Shown one piece after another: positions 6,207-11,821 of a stretch of 11,821 nucleotides of DNA (position 1 is its first letter; every line of letters starts with the position of its first letter). Below the pieces are notes generated by a model. It made no database searches. It was not told the origin of the DNA and saw only the letters and a program-made list of their open reading frames with translations. Made by a program: the position numbers and the translations under genes. Source of the DNA: an uncultured Streptococcus sp. (GTDB lineage Bacteria > Bacillota > Bacilli > Lactobacillales > Streptococcaceae); contig CAKPVT010000043.1 of assembly GCA_934196125.1 (NCBI GenBank), positions 1-11,821 of the forward strand, given 5' to 3'.

Positions 6207-7589
6207 TTACTTTTTATTGTTTGGGTGGTGTGGTTTGTTAAGGGCATAGCCTGCTTTATTAACTTGACGACCACGTCCAATCGCTAAAGCATCTTTTTCA
6301 ACGTCATCAGAAATCGTTGAACCTGCTGCTGTCAAAGCGTTATCTCCCAAAGTAACTGGCGCAATGATTGTTGAATTACTTCCAACAAACACATTGTTAC
6401 CAATGGTTGTTTTTAATTTATGTTGACCATCATAGTTGGCAATGATTGTACCAGCACCAAAATTAACTTCACTTCCAACGGTCGCATTACCAATGTATGT
6501 CAAATGTCCTGCTTTAGTATCTTCACCAACGATAGATGATTTTACTTCAACAAAATTACCAATGTGAACATTTTTTTCAAGCGTTGAATCTGGGCGAACA
6601 TGGGCAAAAGGTCCAATGGTTACATCATCTTTAACAACAGATTGTTCAATCATTGAGCTTGTGATAACAACATTTTCACCAATTGTTGCATCAGCAAGAT
6701 AAGTACCATTTGTCAAGACAGACCCTGAGCCAACTTTAGTATTTCCTTTGAGGGTAACGTTGGCTTCAATCATCACATCAGGTGCAATCTCAACGTCAAC
6801 ATCAATGTAAGTTGCTGCTGGATTTTGGAAAGTCACACCGTTGACCATGTGTTTTTTGTTGATACGACGGCGCATAATGTCTTCTGCTGTCGCAAGTGCC
6901 ACACGGTCATTAACACCAAGACTTTCATCAAAATCATGAAGCACGTAAGCTCCGACTTTTTCACCATTATTGCGGAAAATTGAAATGACATCAGTCAAAT
7001 AATATTCCCCTTGGGCGTTGTTAGTGTTGATATTTTTAAGTGCTTCAAAAAGGCGTTTATTGTCAAAGACATAAGTTCCTGTGTTGATTTCTTTGACTTG
7101 ACGTTCAAATTCAGAAGCGTCTTTTTGTTCAACGATTTTAAGCACTTCGCCGTTTTCATTACGAATGATACGTCCGTAACCAAATGGATTTTCGGCTGTC
7201 GCTGTTAAAATTGTGGCAACGTTTTTGTGGCTAACATGAAAATCAATTAATTCTTTCAAGCTTTCCCCAGTGATAAGCGGTGTATCTCCAGCGATAACAA
7301 GGGTCTGACCTTCAAGCCCAGCCAATTCATCCTCTGCCATCATGACCGCATGACCAGTTCCGAGTTGTTCTGTTTGCATGACAAATTCTGATTTGTCAGC
7401 TAAAACCTCACGAACCATTTCGGCTTTATGCCCAATAACCGTCACATTTTTTTCTGGATTCAAAGCTGATACGGCACGAAAAACGTGTTCCAACATTGTA
7501 ATGCCCGAAACATTATGAAGGACTTTTGGCAAGTCAGATTTCATACGTGTTCCCTTACCAGCAGCTAAAATAATTGCATAATTTGACAT
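6207..7589 (-). CDS. glmU: bifunctional GlmU: glucosamine-1-P acetyltransferase / UDP-GlcNAc pyrophosphorylase
   Basis: GlmU acetylates glucosamine 1-phosphate with acetyl-CoA and then couples it to UTP, giving UDP-GlcNAc, the precursor for peptidoglycan and wall polymers. The 460-residue protein is full length. Residues 8-25 hold the nucleotidyltransferase loop LAAGKGTRMKSDLPK, GTGHA is at 77-81 and GDTPL at 101-105. From about 252 there are left-handed beta-helix hexapeptide repeats. The acetyltransferase catalytic His is His362 in AGHLTYIGN, followed by GAGTIIANYDG. ATG 7589 has AAGGA 7 bases upstream. A promoter and a terminator-like hairpin precede it. The Nudix, macP and mtnN genes follow in the same direction, as in other streptococci. 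Confidence 0.97.
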   Translation of the reverse strand: MSNYAIILAAGKGTRMKSDLPKVLHNVSGITMLEHVFRAVSALNPEKNVTVIGHKAEMVREVLADKSEFVMQTEQLGTGHAVMMAEDELAGLEGQTLVIAGDTPLITGESLKELIDFHVSHKNVATILTATAENPFGYGRIIRNENGEVLKIVEQKDASEFERQVKEINTGTYVFDNKRLFEALKNINTNNAQGEYYLTDVISIFRNNGEKVGAYVLHDFDESLGVNDRVALATAEDIMRRRINKKHMVNGVTFQNPAATYIDVDVEIAPDVMIEANVTLKGNTKVGSGSVLTNGTYLADATIGENVVITSSMIEQSVVKDDVTIGPFAHVRPDSTLEKNVHIGNFVEVKSSIVGEDTKAGHLTYIGNATVGSEVNFGAGTIIANYDGQHKLKTTIGNNVFVGSNSTIIAPVTLGDNALTAAGSTISDDVEKDALAIGRGRQVNKAGYALNKPHHPNNKK

Positions 7590-7600
7590 AACTAATTCCT

Positions 7601-7668
7601 TAAAAAATAGAGTAGTTCTGTGGGATAAACAAAGTTACATTCCTTTATTTTTCTCACACAAGCTACTC
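7601..7668 (-). promoter_or_regulatory. terminator-like hairpin in the glmU leader
   Basis: Read leftward, the arm at 7668-7652 (starting GAGTAGC) pairs imperfectly with the arm at 7625-7610 (ending CTACTC). About 15 pairs form, including G-U, around a 26-base loop, and TATTTTTT follows at 7609-7602. The T-run abuts the glmU ribosome-binding site AAGGA. The hairpin begins almost exactly at the predicted start of the glmU transcript. It may be a 5' attenuator, or a terminator for the oxidoreductase gene upstream. Confidence 0.55.
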
Positions 7669-7669
7669 C

Positions 7670-7678
7670 ATTATATCA
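7670..7678 (-). promoter_or_regulatory. glmU promoter, extended -10
   Basis: Leftward TGATATAAT (7678-7670) is an extended -10 with a perfect TATAAT hexamer. No good -35 is seen at 16-18 bases, which extended -10 promoters can tolerate. Transcription would start near 7663, about 75 bases before the glmU ATG. Confidence 0.6.
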
Positions 7679-7732
7679 CATTTACTTATTTTGAGCTTAA
7701 TTTTATGGCAATCAAGGTGCATATTCTAACCA

Positions 7733-8695
7733 TTACAAGCTGTTAACGGCTGCATCCAAGACTTCCATAACGGCACGGCTATGCTCAAGCGCCAATTTTG
7801 TAGCCGTCATGTCCTCTTGCTCGATAATGGCTTGGAAAGCAACAAATTCATCGTGCATACGGTGATTTAGGGTATTTTCATTAATCATTGTCATGCTTTG
7901 ATTATTCAAGCTTAAAGCTAATTCTGGCAAGGTATTCGTAGCGCCGATAATAGCAATTGAGCCTTTATTGCCTTGAATCGTTGATTTAATCTCTGCTGCA
8001 CAATCTTTAGCACCAATACAAGCAGCTTTAAAGTGACCATAATCCATGATTAGGATACCTGAGGTATCCACACCACGTTCCATATTTGCCAAATACTGTA
8101 CTTTTTCAGGTTTACCAAATAAGCCAATTACCAAATGAATGTTGTAAATATTAAGGTCACGCAGTGCTCCACCACCTTTTTCTGGATCAAAGACAGGCGC
8201 AATCTCGCCACGTTTGAAGGCGTCGTAACGTGAAGAATACTGTGAATAATTACATTCAACGATTTTGATATCACCAAGCTTAGCCAGATTGCCTTTGATA
8301 GCTGCAAAATTGCCAAGGTACTGATTGGTAATAGCTTCTAACAAAATACGATTGTTCTGCTCTGCTATTTTTGCCAAGTCTTCAAATTCTGCTAAAGTCA
8401 ATGTAAATGGCTTTTCACAAATGACGTGTTTGCCAGCTAGCAAAGCTTTTTTAGCGTACTCATAATGCAAGTGATTTGGAAGGGCAACATAAACCGTATC
8501 CACATCTGGATTTGCCAAAATGCTATCGTAGTTGCTGCTAGCTTGACTAATCGCATAAAGCTCAGCTAGCTTTTCAGCCTTTTCAATGCTGCGCGATGTT
8601 GACAAAATCGCTGATAATTCGATGCCATTAATTTCTTTTAAAACTGGTAAAACCTCTTCAACGATTTTTCCTGTTCCTAAAATAGCTAATTTCAT
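7733..8695 (-). CDS. Gfo/Idh/MocA-family NAD(P)-dependent oxidoreductase
   Basis: This 320-residue cytosolic protein has the family's two-domain plan. An N-terminal Rossmann fold opens MKLAILGTGKI (glycine-rich NAD(P) loop at 7-11), with ALPNHLHYEYA at 71-81 and the conserved EKP at 94-96. The Lys95 there is usually catalytic. A C-terminal substrate domain follows, with GGGALRDLNIYNIH at 174-187 carrying the Asp/His pair (Asp180, His187) typical of the family. Members oxidise or reduce sugars, inositols or related polyols; the substrate cannot be read from sequence. ATG 8695 has AGGAGG 7 bases upstream. It sits 82 bases after the ASCH gene on the same strand and may be co-transcribed. Confidence 0.92.
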   Translation of the reverse strand: MKLAILGTGKIVEEVLPVLKEINGIELSAILSTSRSIEKAEKLAELYAISQASSNYDSILANPDVDTVYVALPNHLHYEYAKKALLAGKHVICEKPFTLTLAEFEDLAKIAEQNNRILLEAITNQYLGNFAAIKGNLAKLGDIKIVECNYSQYSSRYDAFKRGEIAPVFDPEKGGGALRDLNIYNIHLVIGLFGKPEKVQYLANMERGVDTSGILIMDYGHFKAACIGAKDCAAEIKSTIQGNKGSIAIIGATNTLPELALSLNNQSMTMINENTLNHRMHDEFVAFQAIIEQEDMTATKLALEHSRAVMEVLDAAVNSL

Positions 8696-8721
8696 GGATT
8701 TCCTCCTAATTAATGTCTAAG

Positions 8722-8787
8722 CACAGTTTAGCACATATTCGTTTTTCAAACTGATACTATAACAAGTAATTGTCATACTAAACTGTG
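8722..8787. repeat. 10-bp inverted repeat flanking the oxidoreductase leader
   Basis: CACAGTTTAG (8722-8731) and CTAAACTGTG (8778-8787) are perfect inverted copies 46 bases apart. The right arm overlaps the stop codon of the ASCH gene; the left arm lies 27 bases before the oxidoreductase start. Between them, TGTTATAGT resembles an extended -10 on the minus strand. The loop is too long for an ordinary terminator. Confidence 0.6.
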
Positions 8788-9221
8788 GGATAAACCACTT
8801 CAAATTCTTCCAAAACGATTAAGCTTTCTGGTGTGAATGTCAACCCACATTCTTCAAAATAGGGTTTGAAAAATGCTTCGTGAACATCTCGCCAGTAAGC
8901 AAGCGTTTTATCACCCTCACCTTCTTTGAAAGCATGCTTCTCCGAGACTTCCTTAAAAGGTACAACAGAGACTTTTTTAATCTGAATAATGCAAACTGCT
9001 TGGTCTTTGCTATCTAAAATCACATCATAAGACCCAACTTCAGGTAGTGGGTCATTATCAACAGCATATAAGTCATAAGCTGATGCCGTCGCCGTTTTTG
9101 TGCCCTCAAGGACTAGCTTCGCTAACAAATCAGCTTCTAGCCCAAATTGCCAAGCGTCAATGTCATCTCCGATTGAAGGATTGATTTCCTTATACTTGTT
9201 CCAAAGTTCTTGTGCGTTCAC
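8778..9221 (-). CDS. ASCH-domain protein
   Basis: The start is GTG at 9221, with AGGAG 6 bases upstream. The 147-residue protein has the ASCH (PUA-like beta-barrel) features: WQFG at 24-27, the GTKTATAS strand-turn at 40-47, GSYDVILDS at 63-71 with CIIQI at 77-81, and GEGD at 101-104 followed by W110. ASCH proteins are thought to bind RNA or modified nucleosides. Known members include a ribonuclease-like enzyme and the N4-acetylcytidine hydrolase YqfB, but most, probably including this longer form, are uncharacterised. It stands alone between an SDR remnant and the oxidoreductase. A possible 32-codon frame ends two bases before its start. Confidence 0.85.
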   Translation of the reverse strand: MNAQELWNKYKEINPSIGDDIDAWQFGLEADLLAKLVLEGTKTATASAYDLYAVDNDPLPEVGSYDVILDSKDQAVCIIQIKKVSVVPFKEVSEKHAFKEGEGDKTLAYWRDVHEAFFKPYFEECGLTFTPESLIVLEEFEVVYPTV

Positions 9222-9223
9222 GG

Positions 9224-9322
9224 CTATCTCCTATTCTTTTCTGTCTTACTTCTTCTTACAATCCGTTTGACAGAATTTTCCACTATGGTTTTCTCCTCTT
9301 CATTTTGAAGCCTCCCTTTCAT
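9224..9322 (-). CDS. possible 32-residue leader peptide upstream of the ASCH gene
   Basis: ATG 9322 opens a frame with AAAGG 7 bases upstream, reading MKGRLQNEEEKTIVENSVKR and twelve more mostly basic residues, to TAG 9226-9224. The stop sits 2 bases before the ASCH GTG, and the ASCH Shine-Dalgarno lies inside its last codons, a coupling-like geometry. A second start (GGGAGG, then ATG at about 9303) gives only six codons in another frame. I recognise no family. It may be chance. Confidence 0.25.
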   Translation of the reverse strand: MKGRLQNEEEKTIVENSVKRIVRRSKTEKNRR

Positions 9323-9419
9323 TATTCTACCTTTGAAGCAATGCCGAATTGTTTATCTACCCGTTGCTAAAATCTCGTTTCTAAATATGCTATTTACTAC
9401 ACTCGCAAATAACCGATAA

Positions 9420-9605
9420 CTATTTCAAACTCCAGCCGCCGTCGATTTTGATGATTTCGCCTTGCATGGAGCTTGCTTTGCCTGATGCTAAAAATTCTGT
9501 CAAATCAGCGATTTCTTTGGGATTGCTCCAACGTCCGATTGGTGTTGCTTGGGCTACCCAGTTACCATTATAGGTACTGAGTATTTTCATTATCTTTTGT
9601 GACAA
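9420..9605 (-). pseudogene. C-terminal remnant of a short-chain dehydrogenase/reductase
   Basis: The last 45 or so residues fit the end of a classical SDR: PIGRWSNPKEIADLTEFLAS, then a few residues and GEIIKIDGGWSLK. The catalytic Ser/Tyr/Lys and the nucleotide-binding glycine motif, about 200 residues, are absent. The frame is open from TTG 9605, with an ATG at 9590, but neither has a ribosome site. It begins only 4 bases after the metG stop. This is what remains after a deletion that joined metG to the tail of the SDR gene. It is unlikely to make a functional enzyme. Confidence 0.85.
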
Positions 9606-9608
9606 CTA

Positions 9609-11612
9609 TTAACCAATTTGGCTACCGTTTGGTATGCTTGGGTCAACGGTTAAAACAGTCAAGTTGCCATCATGTTCAGCCGATAGAATCATTCCCTGAC
9701 TAAGCAAGCCCATCATTTTACGTGGTTTCAGATTAGCAACGATTTGCAATTTTTTACCAACGAGCTCTTGTTCATTTGGATAGAATTTTGCAATTCCTGA
9801 AAGGATTTGACGGCCTTCACCATCACCAGCATCAAGACGGAATTTAAGAAGTTTTTCTGAACCTTCAACTTTAGAAACTTCTTTAACTTCAGCGACACGG
9901 ATTTCTACTTTGTCAAAGTCGTCAAATTTAATAGCTTTCTTTTCGTTTTTAAGTTCAACTTCTGCTGGATCCCATTCTTTTTCTTCTGCAATTACTGCAC
10001 CAGCACCCATGTTCGCTTTGATGTAGTCAATTTCGGCTTCCATATCAAGACGTGGGAAGATTGGTGTTCCTTTAGCAACCACTTTCACACCTTCTGGGAA
10101 TCCTGACAAAGCAAGATTTTCAAGGTCAAAGTTAGCTCCAAGACCAAGTTGTTCCATGATAGCATTTGATGTTGTCATCATGAATGGTTGGATAAGGTGA
10201 GCAACCACACGAAGACTAGCTGCCAAGTGAGCCATTACTGCTGCTAATTCATCACGTTTAGCTTCATCTTTAGCAAGTACCCAAGGAGCTGTTTCATCAA
10301 TGTATTTGTTTGTACGTGAGATGATACTCCATACGGCATCAAGTGCACGTGGGGAATCAACTGCATTCATTTGTTTATGGTATTCAGCGAGTTTTTCTTC
10401 GACAACACCTGCCAAATCAGCATCAAATGCTGTGACATTTTCAACGTAAGCTGGAACATCACCACCGAAATATTTATTAATCATGGCAACTGTGCGGTTA
10501 AGAAGGTTTCCAAGATCATTTGCCAACTCATAATTGATACGTCCAACGTAATCTTCTGGTGTAAATGTTCCGTCAGAACCAACTGGAAGTGAGCGCATGA
10601 GGTAATAGCGAAGTGGGTCAAGCCCATAGCGTTCGACAAGCATTTCTGGGTAAACCACATTACCTTTAGATTTAGATATTTTACCGTCTTTCATGACAAA
10701 CCAACCGTGGGCAATCAAGCGGTCAGGCAATTTCATATCTAACATCATAAGCATAATTGGCCAGTAAATTGAGTGGAAACGTAGAATATCTTTACCAACC
10801 ATATGGAAAACTATTCCCTCGTTCCAGAATTTATCAAAGTTTACGTGTTCTTCTTGACCATAACCAAGTGCCGTAGCGTAGTTAAGAAGCGCATCAATCC
10901 ACACGTAAACAACGTGTTTTGGATTTGAAGGCACTTTAACGCCCCATGTAAATGATGTACGGCTGACAGCCAAATCTTCAAGGCCTGGTTCAATGAAGTT
11001 CTTGACGATTTCGTTCATACGACCATCAGGTTGGATGAAATCAGGGTGTGCATGGAAAAATTCTACCAAGCGGTCAGCATATTTTCCAAGACGTAAGAAA
11101 TATGATTCTTCTGAAACCCTTTCTACTTCGTGTCCAGAAGGGGCAATCCCGCCGATGACTTTTCCATTTTCGTCACGGAAAACTTCTTCTAATTGGCTTT
11201 CTGTGAAGAATTCTTCATCTGACACTGAGTACCAACCAGAATACTCACCCAAATAAATATCATCTTGTGCCAACAATTTTTCAAAAACATCAGCAACGAC
11301 TTTTTCATGGTAATCATCAGTTGTACGAATGAATTTATCATAAGAAATATCAAGCATTTCCCAAAGTTTTTTAACGTCAGCAGCCATACCGTCAACATAA
11401 GCTTGTGGTGTCATTCCTGCTTCTTCAGCTTTTTGTTGAATTTTTTGACCGTGTTCATCAAGACCAGTCAAATAAAAAACCTCGTGGTTCATCATGCGTT
11501 TGTAACGTGCTAAAACGTCACAAGCAATTGTTGTATAAGCTGAACCAATGTGAAGCTTACCAGATGGATAATAAATAGGTGTTGTAATGTAAAATGGTTG
11601 TTTACTAGTCAT
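9609..11612 (-). CDS. metG: methionyl-tRNA synthetase
   Basis: This essential cytosolic class I synthetase charges tRNA-Met. I chose ATG 11612 because AAAGGA lies 6 bases upstream; the in-frame TTG at 11627 has no comparable site. The 667-residue protein has the HIGH-type motif HIGS at 21-24 and the KMSKS-type motif KISKS at 311-315, with Ile in place of Met. An anticodon-binding helical domain follows. From about 560 to the end there is a Trbp111/EMAP-like tRNA-binding domain (FDKVEIRVAEV, SQGMILSAEHDG), which dimerises the enzyme in Bacillus-type MetRS. The connective insert (about 125-165) has lost the zinc-knuckle cysteines: APSGHEV stands where zinc forms have CPxCG. This resembles other streptococcal MetG as I recall them. 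Its promoter is just upstream. Confidence 0.97.
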   Translation of the reverse strand: MTSKQPFYITTPIYYPSGKLHIGSAYTTIACDVLARYKRMMNHEVFYLTGLDEHGQKIQQKAEEAGMTPQAYVDGMAADVKKLWEMLDISYDKFIRTTDDYHEKVVADVFEKLLAQDDIYLGEYSGWYSVSDEEFFTESQLEEVFRDENGKVIGGIAPSGHEVERVSEESYFLRLGKYADRLVEFFHAHPDFIQPDGRMNEIVKNFIEPGLEDLAVSRTSFTWGVKVPSNPKHVVYVWIDALLNYATALGYGQEEHVNFDKFWNEGIVFHMVGKDILRFHSIYWPIMLMMLDMKLPDRLIAHGWFVMKDGKISKSKGNVVYPEMLVERYGLDPLRYYLMRSLPVGSDGTFTPEDYVGRINYELANDLGNLLNRTVAMINKYFGGDVPAYVENVTAFDADLAGVVEEKLAEYHKQMNAVDSPRALDAVWSIISRTNKYIDETAPWVLAKDEAKRDELAAVMAHLAASLRVVAHLIQPFMMTTSNAIMEQLGLGANFDLENLALSGFPEGVKVVAKGTPIFPRLDMEAEIDYIKANMGAGAVIAEEKEWDPAEVELKNEKKAIKFDDFDKVEIRVAEVKEVSKVEGSEKLLKFRLDAGDGEGRQILSGIAKFYPNEQELVGKKLQIVANLKPRKMMGLLSQGMILSAEHDGNLTVLTVDPSIPNGSQIG

Positions 11613-11664
11613 TTTCTTTCCTTTCAAATAGGAGCTAATGAAACTTCTTTATTGATAATACTTT

Positions 11665-11673
11665 ATTATAACA
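11665..11673 (-). promoter_or_regulatory. metG promoter, extended -10
   Basis: Leftward TGTTATAAT (11673-11665) is an extended -10 about 50 bases before the metG ATG. A second TATAAT lies further upstream, about 11694-11689, with TTCACA 18 bases before it. Either or both could serve. The leader is too short for a T-box riboswitch. Confidence 0.6.
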
Positions 11674-11753
11674 TAAATTTATAGCTGATTATAAGTGAAA
11701 TCGCATAACAATGTGAAAAAATCGTATTAAAAAGACTGAGAATACCTGAACTG

Positions 11754-11799
11754 CACCCCAAAAGTTGGACAGAAAAAATCTAACTTTTGGGGTGTTTTT
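11754..11799 (+). terminator. hairpin at the IS3 left end, upstream of orfA
   Basis: CACCCCAAAAGTT (11754-11766) and AACTTTTGGGGTG (11782-11794) form a perfect 13-bp stem, extendable by three pairs, followed by TTTTTG. It overlaps the terminal repeat. Such structures in IS3-type elements are thought to block transcription entering from the host and so keep transposase expression low. Confidence 0.65.
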
Positions 11800-11801
11800 G
11801 T

Positions 11802-11821
11802 ATGAAATTGAGTTACGAAGA
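11802..11821 (+). CDS. IS3-family transposase OrfA, first codons (3' end outside window)
   Basis: ATG 11802 starts MKLSYE and then an incomplete Asp or Glu codon at the edge. MKLSYE is a common opening of OrfA in IS150/IS861-like streptococcal elements, and the position directly after the left terminus fits. Nothing more can be judged. Confidence 0.7.

Larger units (their letters stand above)
11747..11821 (+). mobile_element. IS3-family (IS150/IS861-like) element, 5' end
   Basis: The left terminal repeat begins TGAACTGCACCCCAAAAGTT at 11747 and matches, inverted, the terminus that ends at 160. A hairpin and the start of orfA follow, and the element leaves the window at the right edge. It has the same orientation as the copy at base 1. 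The first base is inferred from the TG start and the match. Confidence 0.88.

Noticed and set aside
6995..7208. Open frames on both strands inside glmU
   Set aside because: They lie wholly within the well-supported glmU gene in other frames and show no family features.
10371..11513. Several plus- and minus-strand frames of 69-87 residues within metG
   Set aside because: They are out-of-frame shadows of metG, low in complexity and without ribosome sites.
11613..11746. T-box or other riboswitch upstream of metG
   Set aside because: The leader from the predicted promoter is only about 45 bases and has no T-box motif.
1..11821. CRISPR array, tRNA or rRNA genes, phage attachment site, toxin-antitoxin pair
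   Set aside because: No regularly spaced repeats, no tRNA-like cloverleaf or rRNA sequence and no paired small genes of that type were seen.

Overview
The window looks like chromosome of a low-GC streptococcus. The evidence is the order glmU, Nudix hydrolase, macP, mtnN and a streptococcal-type metG, plus insertion sequences of types common in streptococci. Insertion-sequence load and protein style would fit the bovis/equinus complex or S. thermophilus-like species, but the species is an inference I cannot settle from sequence alone.

Layout. (1) Bases 1-160 are the 3' end of an IS3-family (IS150/IS861-like) element. (2) Bases 161-1880 are an AT-rich accessory stretch. It holds a short cut-off reading frame, a promoter-like site, a small two-helix membrane protein resembling DUF805, and a complete secreted M28-type zinc aminopeptidase lipoprotein. 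(3) Bases 1893-4226 are an insertion-sequence graveyard: an ISL3-family element sits inside a decayed IS256-family (mutator-type) transposase, which is fused to a truncated orfA of a second IS3-type element. (4) Bases 4344-11627 are ordinary core genome, all on the minus strand: metG, an SDR remnant, an ASCH-domain gene, a Gfo/Idh/MocA oxidoreductase, glmU, a Nudix ADP-sugar pyrophosphatase, macP and mtnN. (5) From 11747 to the end is the 5' end of another IS150/IS861-like element in the same orientation as the one at base 1.

How the genes fit together. Transcription of the core block runs from high to low coordinates. GlmU makes UDP-GlcNAc for cell-wall synthesis. MacP, two genes downstream, is known in S. 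pneumoniae as the membrane activator of the class A penicillin-binding protein PBP2a. The Nudix enzyme and MtnN are housekeeping metabolite-salvage enzymes. Nudix and macP are tightly coupled: the macP Shine-Dalgarno overlaps the Nudix stop codon. metG and glmU each have an extended -10 promoter just upstream, and glmU has a terminator-like hairpin in its leader.

I see no clearly new multi-gene system. The points most worth a second look are the glmU leader hairpin, the M28 lipoprotein with the DUF805-like protein beside the insertion sequences, the layered insertion-sequence wreck, and two possible tiny coupled or decayed reading frames. Both window ends lie inside IS copies of the same type, so this may be a whole draft contig broken at repeats.
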